Below are positions 1-11,181 of a DNA stretch of 64,000 nucleotides, one piece after another; the stretch's first letter is position 1; each line of letters opens with the position of its first letter. Made by a program: the position numbers and the translations under genes. Under the pieces are notes generated by a model, which saw nothing but the letters and a program-made list of their open reading frames with translations, was not told where the DNA came from and did no database searches. This DNA comes from Lineus longissimus. Lineage: Eukaryota > Nemertea > Pilidiophora > Heteronemertea > Lineidae. The stretch is from NCBI RefSeq assembly GCF_910592395.1, contig NC_088308.1, positions 11,115,001-11,179,000 of the forward strand. Reading direction: 5' to 3'.

Positions 1-280
1 TTTCTTATTGGGAAAACTTGAATAAATGATTTATAACAAACATCATGTGTCCTATTCCTTTGTCAGAAACAATTTCATCGCTGAATTATGAAGATTAACT
101 AAGGTACATTTGTAGCAGGAGCCATCCATTCAGGTACAGTCTAGCTCATATTAATATCAATACCTACTTGATACGATATTTCGCCAACTAAAGCAGGGTG
201 TACACTAGTAAAATATTGGCAACATTTTACCAACATTTATTTAACCAACATTTTTACAACAATTTTGCAACAAACGCTTC

Positions 281-942
281 AAGGCCCTGTGTACACTAGC
301 AACAAAATTGCAACAAATTAGCAACATTTTTACAACATGTTGATAAATTGTTGCAAACTTTTTACTGGGAACAAAGGGAAATAGGTATTTTGGAGGGAAA
401 ATGGATGATTCCAAGGAGAGAAGATGTGTTTTGAGTGCTTCTGCAGCAATTTTAGCTGTCATTGTTGAGAGACGGAAGAGGCGGCGAAATAACCAAAGAG
501 AATATGGACCAGGCCCTGGATCAAAATGAGGATGGATCATGGGGCATATCACTGCCTGTTAAAGGAGTTGCGGCTGACTGACAAGCCGTCATACAAAAAC
601 TTCCTGCGAATGGATGAAACTTCTAGAAAAGGTTTCATCACCCTACGAAGCAAGACACTCACTTGAGAGTTGCTATACCTGCTTCTTGTTCAAGTCACTT
701 GACCTCAGGTAGATCACATGACGCAAATCCTATTTCTGATTGGCTGAAGAGTTTGCAACATTTTTACAACATGCAACAAAGAATAACATTGCATTTAATT
801 TGCAACGATTTTACAACAATTTTACAACATGTTGTAAGACGCGTTTTGCTCTGTACACACTACGCAACATTTTTGCAACATTTGTTGCAACTGGATATGA
901 TGTAAAAATGTTGCTAATATTTTACTAGTGTACACAGGCCTT
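281..942 (+). mobile_element. PIF/Harbinger-like transposon remnant
   Basis: The ends are inverted repeats: AAGGCCCTGTGTACACTAG at the left and its near complement CTAGTGTACACAGGCCTT at 925-942. Both flank runs of AACATTTTTACAAC-type words. Between about 400 and 665, plus-strand frames contain pieces that look like the N-terminus of a Harbinger nuclease (LRLTDKPSYKNFLRMDE), broken by stops and frame changes. The rest of the transposase is missing, so this is a deletion derivative. A second end-like sequence (GTGTACACTAGTAAAATATT) lies at about 198, suggesting another partial copy next to it. I could not define a clean target duplication. The superfamily call rests only on the short peptide match and the style of the termini. 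Confidence 0.5.
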
Positions 943-1090
943 AATGGACCAAATTCAATGCGGTTTTTAGCTTATTTTCAGAAATGTTGTTTCTTATCAT
1001 ACCTTATAGCAGGTATGTGATTGCATAAGATTTTCATTATGAAATCAGCCATTTAAAAAACCCTTACAAAAAACTTTTTTATTTCAAATT

Positions 1091-3420
1091 TTTTGGCTCA
1101 CCGTAGGGGAGTCTATACAACACCGCTCTGTCCGTCATCGTATCCTGTTTCAAAAACAATGGCACGTTTCTTAACCACTGGGGCTATGAACTTGAAACTT
1201 TGAACACAGGACCCCCCCCCCCCCCCCCCCCAATCAGGTGACCTCTGACAATAAATTTCGGTCCAATCTGATGCTTGACTTGGTCACCAGGGGGCCAGAA
1301 GTGGAAACCTAAGAAGTGTTATATTCTTCTTATGAGTGACTCGTTTTCGATAAAATTTTTATGGTAGGTTTTCCTATTCAGGCTACATCACATATCATAT
1401 GGGTTTTTGATTTGACCTAATTTTCAAGGTCACAGAGGTCAAATGGTGAAATTGTCCTTCTGAGTGTAACTATGGCACGTTTCTTACCCGATAAAGCTAT
1501 GAACTTGAAATGTAGTACTCATGACTCCCTACATCATATAACCTCTGACACCTAATTTCGGTCTGATCTGATTCTCGACTTGGCCACCAGGGGGCCAAAA
1601 CTAAAAAAGGTAAAAAGTGCAATATCTCGCTTAATAATGACTTGTTTTCAATTTTATTTTTATGGTAGGTACTCAGAGCAAGGATACATCACATATCCTG
1701 CAGGTTTTTGATTTGACCTGATTTTTAAGGTCACAGAGGTCAAATGGTGTGAATTGGCTGTTTGTGTGTAACTAAGGCACGTTTCTTCACCACTAAAGCT
1801 ATGAACTTAAACTTGGTACACATGACCCCCTAGGTCAGATGACCTGTGACACTGATTATCGGCCCGGTCTGATTTTTAACTTGGCCACGAGGGGGCCAAA
1901 GCCAAAAATTTTAATAGTGCCGTATCTCGCTTATAACTGATTCGTTTTTGGTAAACATTTTATGGTAGGTAGGCCTACTCTTAGCAAGGATGCATCAAAT
2001 ATGATACGGGTTTTTGATTTGACGTAGCCTACTTGTCAAGGTCACAGAGGTCAAATGGCGTAAATTGGCCATTAGAGCGTAACTGTGGCACGTTTCTCAA
2101 CCCCTAAGGCTATGAACTTGAGACTTTGTACAAAGTCAGGTGACCTCTGACCCTGAGGTCTCGTCAGGGAATTTTTCCCAAATGTACGCGATGATGACGT
2201 GCCCCATTAACAGGACGTAACATCTATTTTAAAATGCGTTTCCAAAGTGAATGCATGAGGACAACCCATTTGTGTCGTATGTCACTGGAAACGCCCGATT
2301 CCCCTGATTCTGCAGGATGTTAAATCGGGCATTTTATTTCTTTAAATAAATCATAAGCGTCACATTTGCTCCTAGCTCTGTTCACCATCCCAAATGGCAA
2401 TATTACCAATTGGGCCGGACAATCACGAAAAACCCCAAATATTATACATTTCTTCCTGAATAATTCTTACAGAGACCATTCTCCCATGAAAGACAGTTGC
2501 TTACGCTACACAAAAATCAAAAAAAAATCGAGGGTCAACCATTGAACTTTTGAGATGTTGAATTTTGCACAAATCAGCGAAAAACGCACCAACTGGCACT
2601 GGACGGCATTTCAACACGGGGCCGACGCACATCCCAAGTTCAGTGTACACATACCACATACGTCGGCAACAACAGTATAAATGCGTAGTTTCTTGTTAGC
2701 CGCCTATTGAGTTTCAGAAACTCCAAAAAAAACATGTCTTTGCCAAAACAACTGCTGAATCAACACTGACATACTGTAAGGACCGAGAAATCAATGATTT
2801 TAGGAACTACGGTGAGTGGGGGGGGGGGGGGCGCATGAATAAAAAAAAAACTCCCTAATGAGACCTGAGTTTCAGTCCGGTCTGATTCTCGACTTTGCAA
2901 CCAGGGGGCCAAAAGTGAAAACCTAGAAAGTGTGATATCTCGCTTACTAGTGATTTGTTTTCAATAACATTTTATGGTAGCTTTCTCTAGCAAGGATACA
3001 TTACATATCATGACTTTTTTATTTGACCTGCTTTTCAAGGTCACAGAGGTCAAATGGGGCATATTGGTCGTTTGAGTGTAACTATGGCACGTTTCTTAAC
3101 CACTAAAGCTATGAACTTGAAATTTGGTACACATGACTCCCTACGTCATGTTACCTTGGACACCGAATTTCGATCTGATCTGGTTCTCAACTTTGCCACC
3201 AGGAGGCCAAAGCTAAAAATAGGTAAAAAGTGCAATATCTCGTTTATTAGCGACTTGTTTCTGATGATATTCTTATGGTACTTACTCCAAGCAAGGATAC
3301 ATAACATGTCATACCGACTTTGGTTTGACCTATATACACAAAAGTACTATACATGTACAATGTTTCTTAATCAGGATGAATTCCAAAGCATCAAATATCT
3401 ATAGGGTGAGCACAATGGCC
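1091..3420 (-). repeat. Element of ~300-bp tandem units with GCTCACC ends (copy 1)
   Basis: The left edge reads GGCTCACCGTAGGGGAGTC and the right edge GGTGAGCACAATGGCCCC, giving short inverted termini. Inside are diverged units marked by GGCACGTTTCTT at about 1161, 1474, 1776, 2087 and 3086, so the period is about 302-313 bp. Each unit holds the phrases ACCAGGGGGCC, AAGCTATGAACTTGAAA and AAGGTCACAGAGGTCAAATG. Two further copies lie at 16.2-17.3 kb and 51.8-54.2 kb in the opposite orientation. The 2158-2864 MITE interrupts this copy. No coding capacity is evident; open frames inside it are chance. It may be a non-autonomous DNA element whose body has grown by tandem duplication. Confidence 0.75.
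2158..2864. mobile_element. 707-bp MITE with 5-bp target duplication
   Basis: The terminal inverted repeats are GTCTCGTCAGGGAATTTTT at the left and AAACTCCCTAATGAGAC at the right. Both are flanked directly by CTGAG (2153-2157 and 2865-2869). It interrupts a 300-bp unit of the surrounding repeat: the sequence before and after joins into the phrase expected from neighbouring units. No open frame of note lies inside. It contains a run of G around 2818-2831. The superfamily is not recognised. Confidence 0.75.
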
Positions 3421-4310
3421 CCTGACCGTTTCATTTTAAAGTATTTTTCTTTTGAATGATGAAACACAAAGTTTTTGGTCTTCAGTTCATTAAAATCGAC
3501 CAATCAGAAGCGCACTTAGATCAAAACAGTAAGTGTGAATAAGTGTGTTCTATTGTTGGAATGACAAAAGCATTTATTGTTATAGCTACAACATTGCTTG
3601 TTCGATTTTAATGAAATAAAAACTAAATATCTTAGAAATGTGTGCGCTGTCATTTTAAGGAGATTTTTTCAAAAAAAAGTTTTTGTGAGGGTTTTTAAAA
3701 TGACCGACTACATTAATGAAAAACCTGTACGTCATTACATTTCTGTCATAAATGGATTATCAGAAAACAAAATTTCTAACAATATGCTAAAAACCGCACT
3801 GCATTTCGTGCATTAGTGTGGGAGATATCGTTTGAAGAAGTTGTTGATATTAATATGAGCTGTACATAGCGAGGGGGGGGGGGGGTGCCAGAGCATAGAG
3901 CCAGGGGAGGGGGTCTATCCTAAAGCGCATGTACGCAGCCGAAGTAGTTTATTCACGCCGGGCGCCGCACGCAGTGAGTGTCGTCGGTGTCGCCATCTTG
4001 AAGTAGAGTATCTGCGCACTGTAATACATGATGGAATTTCAGTGGCGAGTCAATTACTAAAGTCAAACGTACGTGCCGGGGGTGACAAACTGAGAGCTGG
4101 CAGCAGTTTCTACGTGGTATTTCTTATAACATGATGATTGACATAAATAGGAGAAAAGAGACACACAATTTGCGTGCCAGTGCCATTATTACACACTGGT
4201 GACAATCCCTGTATACGCTGTAATAATGGAGGATTCCTTACTGATGCATATCCGCACATCTACATTATTATCATGAATTTGAGAATTTTTCGAAAAGAAT
4301 AATTCAAAAA
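3421..4310. other. Unassigned stretch
   Basis: No convincing gene. A 72-codon frame at 3598-3816 has no recognisable domain. A G-run at about 3872-3885 and AT-rich sequence are the only notable features. Confidence 0.4.
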
Positions 4311-4313
4311 CTT

Positions 4314-4520
4314 GGCAACTCTATATCAATTAAGACTATCACTGACTGGTAGGATTGTTGTGAGAACCATGATAAGGCGGGCGAGAATAGCAACACTATA
4401 TCAATAATTAAGGCTGTCACTGACTGGTAAGATTGTTGTGAGAACCACGAGAAAGGCCAGCGAGAATAGCAACACTATATCCAGTAAGACTATCGCTGTC
4501 TGGTGGGATTGTGGGTTTGA
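4314..4520. repeat. Three ~77-bp tandem repeats
   Basis: The phrase GCAACWCTATATC recurs at about 4315, 4389 and 4469. It is followed each time by CACTGACTGGTARGATTGTT or a variant. The units are about 75-80 bp and moderately diverged. Confidence 0.75.
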
Positions 4521-4535
4521 ATGACACTGGTCCTA

Positions 4536-4620
4536 CCAGAGTCTTTCAAATAAAGAGTCAGGAAACTGGGGAACGTATGGTTTCAACATCAAAGCCACCG
4601 CTTGTTTCGAAAGACGCGCG
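4536..4620. repeat. CCAGAGTCTTTCAAATAAA end sequence
   Basis: CCAGAGTCTTTCAAATAAA at 4536-4554 recurs in the palindrome at 7531-7568. The following 65 bases (AGAGTCAGGAAACTGGGG onward, to the GCCACCGC phrase) recur in reverse complement at 51,411-51,487. It is probably a transposon end belonging to the family that also carries the unknown gene next to it. The matching opposite end was not fixed. Confidence 0.5.
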
Positions 4621-4982
4621 TTCCCGGGAATTTTGACTTTATCTAGCTTCTTAAGACTTTTCATAGTCTTTATACTTTGCGTACTCAACATACTTTGTAG
4701 GGGTATCTATCTCATAGCGGGATATTATATTCTCAACAGCCAATAGATCATTTACGATATGGCTCAGACTTCGACAACGCCATGTATTTTACCCACCAAT
4801 GACGTAGGACTAATACAAGTGCTTCTAGAATTCCCGCCTTTACATCGACTCGGATCGTTGATGATCTAGCCTCTCCCATATGCTCTTATCACTTTGTTTA
4901 TTATACGTGATAAAAAATCAGGCCTATTGTGTGTTGGTCTCATTGGCAGTGATGTCTTATGGCTGTGAAATGAAGAACAAAT

Positions 4983-5910
4983 TCACCTGTGCCAGCTCGG
5001 TCTATAAATTATGAAGGGACTTTGCCCATACCAGTTATATATCACAAATGCACCATTACGCCCAGCGGCAATCGAACCACGACTTTGATAAACTTCCCTC
5101 AGAACACTAACGGACATTTCCTCATCGTGCCAAGTGTTATGTAATCTTGGTATTCGAATAGATATGACCAGGTGTGTTTTCTTCCTCCGTCTACAAATAG
5201 ATAACATGCTTTTCCCATCCCACGCATTGTCACGAGCAAAACATAAAACTTGTGATTTCAGCTCTTGTAGCCATATCATCCCTCGAACTACCGAACTTTC
5301 TTCGTAATTGCTCCTCATTGTAAACAGAAATATACATTTCGCATTCCTAACAATAATATCACTATTACTGGTTCTGTGAATAGTGAAATAAAAGTTTACA
5401 AATTCTCTTCTCTGTATTTTGTTATCAGCATTGATGACTTTCAACTCTGTTCCGTTTTTCAGCAAATGGTCAGATGAATTCACATTGTCATGTTTGTGTT
5501 TTATTATAACGATTATCAAAAGCTGCCTCCCATTTCGCTGTATGTGGCACAATACGAATGCTTCTTTTTTTATTGCCCTCGACTGTTATCTCATTTAAAG
5601 AGAGCAACTCGTCATCTTTACGTTGCAATTCTAAGGTATATGAGCCAGCGTAATGCCCATTTTTAATATTTATGATGTGGCCCTTTTTTGATCTGAATTT
5701 AAATAGCACTAAATTTCCCTGAATAAATTTAACCTTATCGTGCCCCAACTGTTCTGTGGTGAACAGCAGCTTCCTCTCATAATGATGCCATCTTCTGCGG
5801 AAAATATAAACCAGACTTCTGCTTGGTCTGCACTCTACTACGTACAAATTTGAGAATGCATCAAAACAGGCCACGAAGCCATTGGAGGTACCTTTCCCGG
5901 GCGACGACAT
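4983..5910 (-). pseudogene. Broken copy of unknown ~310-residue gene
   Basis: This is the partner of the intact gene at 54,257-55,189. It starts at the same ATG (5908-5910, MSSPGKGTSNGFVACFDAF) and runs open for 140 codons on the minus strand. The frame then shifts at a run of seven A/T bases (5565-5571). The remainder continues in another frame down to 4983 and matches the rest of the intact copy. A short in-frame deletion follows near 5500, where about four residues are missing. The N-terminal part has the alternating hydrophobic/aromatic pattern of beta-propeller or NHL-like proteins (FSNLYVVE, SLVYIF). That is a resemblance, not an identification. Flanking non-coding DNA is also shared with the 51-55 kb copy, so the whole block, not just the gene, was duplicated. 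Confidence 0.65.
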
Positions 5911-6045
5911 CCAGAAACGCGATGAAAGGGAAATGTTTTTGTATTAGTGATTTCTCTGTCGCTTTCCCTTCAAACATTATCCATTGAAGAGATAATAAAT
6001 GATTCTACGATTGAACATGATCATATGAACTGTAGCAAAAACAGA

Positions 6046-7500
6046 TTAGTTCAAAAAATCTCGAACTTGGATTTCCCCAATTTTTTAATGAAATTGCTAT
6101 TTTTCAACCCCTACTTGGCGGTCGCAGTTTTTGGAGGATTGTAATGGTTAGGGTATCAAAATGAGGCTAATGCTCTCCCCTTACAGCCGAACAGGGCAAT
6201 TTAAACATTGCCGAGGAAAACAATTATTACTAATATTGTAGGAAAAATATAAATTTTGGTCGAGTTTGTCTGCAGTTTGGCAAAATGAATATCTCAATTT
6301 TGTTGGCCACGGGCTGCGCAGTCATCCGACGTGATAATTGTAACTGCTGCTCTCATTGTTTGGGACGTTCAGTTTGGGACATTTAGAGTGGATGAATCAT
6401 CTGCCCTTCAATCACATCCCGACCAGGGCAATATGGCGTCCGACGCCTTTAAGTCGGGTGTTATTTGGTGTTAATTCCCCCGCGTAAATTCGCCATGCGT
6501 GCGGGATAAGGGCATCAATCTCATCAAGAAGGACCCCGTGATCCCTTCGAACGTCATTCGATCATCCCTCCCAGCCATTGGGGTTGTTGTGGAATGGAAC
6601 AGTTCTAGAACTGTTGAACTGTGCCGATAGACTTTGGACAGTTCTACCAATTCACTAGAAGGAAATGTTCTGTCACTGTTCCAACCAACATCACACTTCA
6701 GTGGTTACCTGGCCTGGAATGATTACATGACAGATAGATCACGGTCATGATCAATTATAAACTCATGCACACACTAGAAAGTTTTCACATGTGTTACTTG
6801 TAACATTGTTGTTGAGAAGTACAAAAGGAAACTAATCAAAGTAGATTCTATTTTAAAACGCTGTAAGCTATTATTACTAATTTCCTTATTTCCACCCACC
6901 CACTGGATTAGCCTAAGCTCTATCATGGCAAGACTCATGTTTTAAATGTTTGATTACTTTTTTTGTTCGATGTCTTTTTTTGTTGGATGACATTTTTTGA
7001 ATGTTCGATTACTCTTTTTTGTTCGCTGTCTTTTTTTGTTCGATGACATATTTTCACTCGCTTTATATTTTTGTTTGGATCAATAATATTTCTTAAAACT
7101 AAGTAATATTTTTAAATTTAAGTCGTTGATTTCAAGATATCGTGTTTTTTTCTTTTCGATTATATTATTTAAACAAGAAATTGAGGCGTCTGAAAGCTAC
7201 CAGAAAGGAGTTTGGCCAGTTCCATAAATCCTCTGATGAACTGCTGAAAAGCATTGAGACGTGGATTTGTGGTATATACCGCAAACAAGAGCACACATTT
7301 GCAGATGCTTAATATCGCGGTTCTCAGTTAAAACCTTGAATGATTTTTGCGGCGAATTTACTCGACGTGCCTCATCAATAAGTTTGACTACTTTTGCAGT
7401 CATTTAGGAAAATAGAAGGTGTGACAGTTTATTATGTAATCACCCGTCAAAACTTCTATTAACGCGATTAACTGCGAAAAGGACAACTTCGATTAGTTAG
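6046..7500. other. Unassigned stretch with T-rich tandem repeat
   Basis: No gene supported. At about 6947-7060 imperfect repeats of TTTTTTTGTTCGATGTC and TTGGATGACATTTTTTGAA alternate. Around 6595-6630 there is a small inverted repeat, GGAACAGTTCTAGAACTGTT. Confidence 0.45.
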
Positions 7501-7530
7501 TTATTCCACAGTCTTTCAAATAAATTTATT

Positions 7531-7568
7531 CCAGAGTCTTTCAAATAAATTTATTTGAAAGACTCTGG
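7531..7568. repeat. Perfect 38-bp palindrome with TTATT flanks
   Basis: Two CCAGAGTCTTTCAAATAAA ends face each other with no sequence between them. They are flanked on both sides by TTATT (7526-7530 and 7569-7573). Another partial copy of the same end (GTCTTTCAAATAAATTTATT) lies immediately to the left at 7511-7530. The structure is that of two transposon ends joined head to head, or of a nearly completely deleted element within its target duplication. Confidence 0.8.
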
Positions 7569-7966
7569 TTATTCTAAATCTTGGTTTAGAATGAACCACA
7601 CATTACAGTGTAAATGCACTATGCGCCAATGAAGCCTCGTTTTGAATTCAGCGGTTACGGTCAGGCAACCATAACCGCTTGGGTTGGTGCAAAATGTGGA
7701 AGCATTTCAAAAGCATTTCCAACCAAATTATTCGTTACCTAATTTGAAATGTTTTAGAATAGAAATTGATACCTGACTGTCAGTATTGATTGTCTCACCA
7801 AACCACTCGGATGGAAATAAAATATTAGCCAAAACCTCGGCTACGACTCGGTTTTGGTCTTCATTTTAGCTCCACCCTCGGGGTTTAGGTGAGACAACTA
7901 ATAGAGCCTACTTACAGTTCGGTATCAGTTCCTTAATTCATTCAAGAACGACATATATCGCGTAGT

Positions 7967-9260
7967 ATCAATCAATCAATCAATCCATGTAATACTTATA
8001 GAACCCAAAGCGCCACCTCCCCAAAGTGCTGCTGAGGTTCTTGTTCGCCACTGACCGAGTACGACCTTCAGTTTTCTTAAGAAGGCAACGCAGGTACCCT
8101 GGTCCAACACCACTAACTGACTGATGAACCATTTACAGAATCTTGAATTCTATCATGGCTTTGAATGAAGCTCCCTTTGTAACGGTGTAACGTGATCAAA
8201 TTTGCCACGACGACACGCTAACTTGCTCGACATATTCTGCTAACTTGCTCGACATATTCTGCACTCTTTGCAAATGTACCAGGGTCTTATCTGGCAATTA
8301 AACCATATAGAACTCCATTATTTGAGTCAAGCCTCGACATTACAAAGCATGGCCTAATCTCTCTTTACTATGTTTGTCCAGGATCTTTCTGATGTGTCCG
8401 ATCTTATAAAGGCATCCAAAAGCAACCTTGCAGGTCATTTTGATATGCATGTTCATGTTCAAGTTCTCGTCCAATCATTACTCCCAAATCCTTAACACAA
8501 CTCGAATTTGAATACTGACCCCATCAATGGTGAGCCCATTTATAGATCCAGAGCTCCTGGTAGTAACAAAGATTGCCATGTCTGGTCTTAGGTGCATTCA
8601 CGGCAAGCATATTATTGGTCAGCCATGACTGAATATTCGAAATACTTTCCTCCGTGCCAACAACCAGTGCAACGCACTCCTGCTTTCTCTAATTTAGATG
8701 CAGATAATCCGATTCAGGTCTGCAGTTGATTCAAAAGTAGAGCGTGGCCCACCGTATCAAATGTGGCAGAAAGATCAAGGAGTACCAAAAGCACCGAGCG
8801 CCCGACATCCAGTGATGTAAGAATGTCATTCGTTCTTTCAGTAGGACAGTTTCCTTGCCGGTATGCGGACTGATTTGGATCAAACAACTGGTTTGATAAC
8901 ATGTGATCCCGTAGGCGCACTGATCCTCTCAACAAGCTTGGACAAGTAAGAGAGGTTAGAAAACGACCTGTAATTCCCGAGCTCGTCCCTGTACTAGTTT
9001 CTTCAGTAGCGACTTCATAAGGGCAAATTTAAGAGAAGCAGGCAGATGGCCTTGCTTGAGAGACTTGTTAATACTGGTAACGAGAACTGGACAGGTAGAA
9101 TTGAACTAAGGCATTCATTCAGGAGGGTTGCCTAAGTCCAATCTCTCCCGAATTCTGGATATCTTATTCATGAAGAAACTAAGAAATTATCTGCCAATTC
9201 CTTGGGATTCTCGTGAACTGGAAATGATGACGAAGACACTTTACCAAGAAGCTTATCCGA
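7967..9260 (-). pseudogene. LINE A, reverse transcriptase part (decayed)
   Basis: Reading on the minus strand, frames give phrases typical of CR1/jockey-type LINE reverse transcriptases. Upstream of the catalytic region is a segment like NPKELADNF near 9200. Next come LPASLKFALMKSLLKK near 9030, LSYLSKLVERIS near 8950, and an open frame at 8935-8714 with LFDPNQSAYRQG and VLLVLLDLSATFDTV (region A of the RT palm). Frameshifts and stops interrupt it. The 3' end lies at about 7968-7985, where the minus strand has a (TTGA)n tail. The 5' part of the same element is at 11.18-12.03 kb, displaced by two insertions. It is not functional. Confidence 0.7.
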
Positions 9261-10415
9261 TGTGGGGATTCGGACAGTGTCCGCAAGTCACTGTTCACTA
9301 CTATGGTTACCACAGCGCTAGCAGACGACCATAACTAATTCGAAAACTCAGGCTGGTTTAACGGCGAATATTTCCTTTTCTATGGCACTCGACGTGGACT
9401 ATTTGGGAGATATTTCTAGTTGATAACTTCAACACATCTGTTAACAGGGAGGTTAAGAACTCGAACTCGAAACGACAACGGTAACGACAATGGCGTCATT
9501 ACGTTTAACGTGAAGAAATAACGTTGGTTGGATTAAGAAGCACACATTGAATTTCCGGTAAACGTAAAACACTGATCCGAGTCAGGAAAGACCAGTACTA
9601 TAGGCCTTTTAACTAACTTATATAATGTTTTAATGTGACTTGTAATGCCAATCGAATCCCTGCGCGAGCATTTCTTGGCCCTCCAAAGCCTGCTGTACAC
9701 GGCTATTCAATGAATTACCTCATCAACTTAAGACGTGTAGATGTGCATGACACTTTAAGATACAATTAATGTTGGTGATTCACTCTAAATCCTTTTTTGC
9801 ATCATTTAGATTTTTCGCGATTACTTCTCACTGATTCCGGTGATTGTTCGGGTCGTATTGAAAAGGGTTCACAGCGACAACTTCTCTCAGCAGCAGCACA
9901 TCCTGCTCTTGAGAGAAACGAAACTTTGGCGGCATGTTCCACTTGAGTGACTGTACAGAAGTGAATGATCAATCGGCCCGGGTCTACAGGGTTTCACCTT
10001 CGCTACGATTACCTCACATGGAGTAAAAACTTGTGTTATTCTATGGATTACATCATCAATGTGTGTGAAAGCACAATTCATTATCATAATAATGCACTGC
10101 GCTCACAGAAGGTGTATCATAGGCCTGTAACTGAACCGAACGACATTTGTTCATCATTGAAACGGTAGACGATTTTGAGGATGACGTCATTGTCATTGTC
10201 GTTGTCGCTTATCGTCCGAGTTGTTAACCTTCCTATTATAAACCTACTAACAGGGGTCTTTAAGTTATCATCTAGAAATGTCCACCAGCAAAGCCTCGTC
10301 GAGTGCCATAGAACAGGAATTATTCGCTGTTGAATCTGCCCGAGTTTTAAAATTTACTGTCGTCTGTTGTAACCATAGTGGATAGTGACTTGCTGACACT
10401 GTCCGAATCCCCACA
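9261..10415. mobile_element. Foldback element with ~250-bp inverted repeats
   Basis: Both ends read inward TGTGGGGATTCGGACAGTGT. Similarity then continues for about 250 bp in inverted orientation (GGTTAC, CTATGGCACTCGACG, AACGACAACGACAATG-type words at both ends). The inverted arms are roughly 9261-9510 and 10,170-10,415. No transposase frame is visible between them. It sits inside LINE A, whose coding sequence resumes on either side. A related single end occurs at 41,465. Confidence 0.75.
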
Positions 10416-11181
10416 TTATTATAAACAGTGTCTTTGCTGCTACTGTTCTCGACCTTTATATATATGTTTATTCGTACTACTTTCCGTTGTACAGATAACA
10501 AAAAATAAGGTGCAATAAGACAATACAGAGTTGGGTGCAAATACAAGTTTACGATAAGGCAAACAAAGTAAAAGGTAAGACTGAGAGTCGAACCCGAAAA
10601 CCTCTCATTCTTGGAGATGATCCTGAATAAGTTACATTAGTATCTTGAACTATCACAATAAAACTAACACCAAAAACAATACTCCATCAAATCAACCTGT
10701 ACACAAAAAGTTAATTATCATGTCTATTTCCTCTTTTGTGAGAATATGATTCCCTGCCTCCCGCATTTCAAGCAATTCCCTAACTTGGATGGCAACCCTA
10801 TTATGCCCCAATCCCCAAAATTCCCTATTGATGTCCCTTAGCATTATACATTCATCAGGCAGCTGATCCCTATTCCAGTTGTACTTTTGTAACACCATAG
10901 TTAGACTTTTCCCCACTGATGAGACGCTCCCGGCAAATAATAATCCAACTGTAACCTTTACGAGTGTATTTCCTGATTTCCGCAGTCCTTTGATGAATTT
11001 TACGAACCTTTTCTCCAATTGAGTTTGAACGCTACAGTCCTTTATAATGGCTGGTAACAGGTCATTATGAGTGCGATATGGCAAACACAAAATCTGACGA
11101 ATACATTTACGCCATGCAATATACAATTCTTCCATGTATGGTTTTGAACAATCTAGCAACTGGTAACCATACAGCGGCATA
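10416..11181 (-). pseudogene. LINE B, 3' end of a second LINE
   Basis: A minus-strand open frame (about 11,181 to 10,692) encodes the C-terminal region found after the catalytic domain of many LINE reverse transcriptases: PLYGYQLLDCSKPYMEELY, then RKCIRQILCLPYRTHNDLLP. This ends at a stop and is followed by a 3' untranslated part. On the minus strand that part ends near 10,455-10,472 in AATAAACATATATATAAA, a polyA-like tail. A tRNA-like B-box phrase (GGGTTCGACTCTC) lies within the 3' part near 10,590. The element is strongly 5' truncated. The last bases towards 10,416 may belong to LINE A. Confidence 0.65.

Noticed and set aside
4536-7568. A 3-kb transposon bounded by CCAGAGTCTTTCAAATAAA ends and carrying the unknown gene
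   Set aside because: The ends match, but the flanks TCCTA and TTATT differ, and the 51-kb copy has the end sequence in a different arrangement. I could not claim the boundaries.
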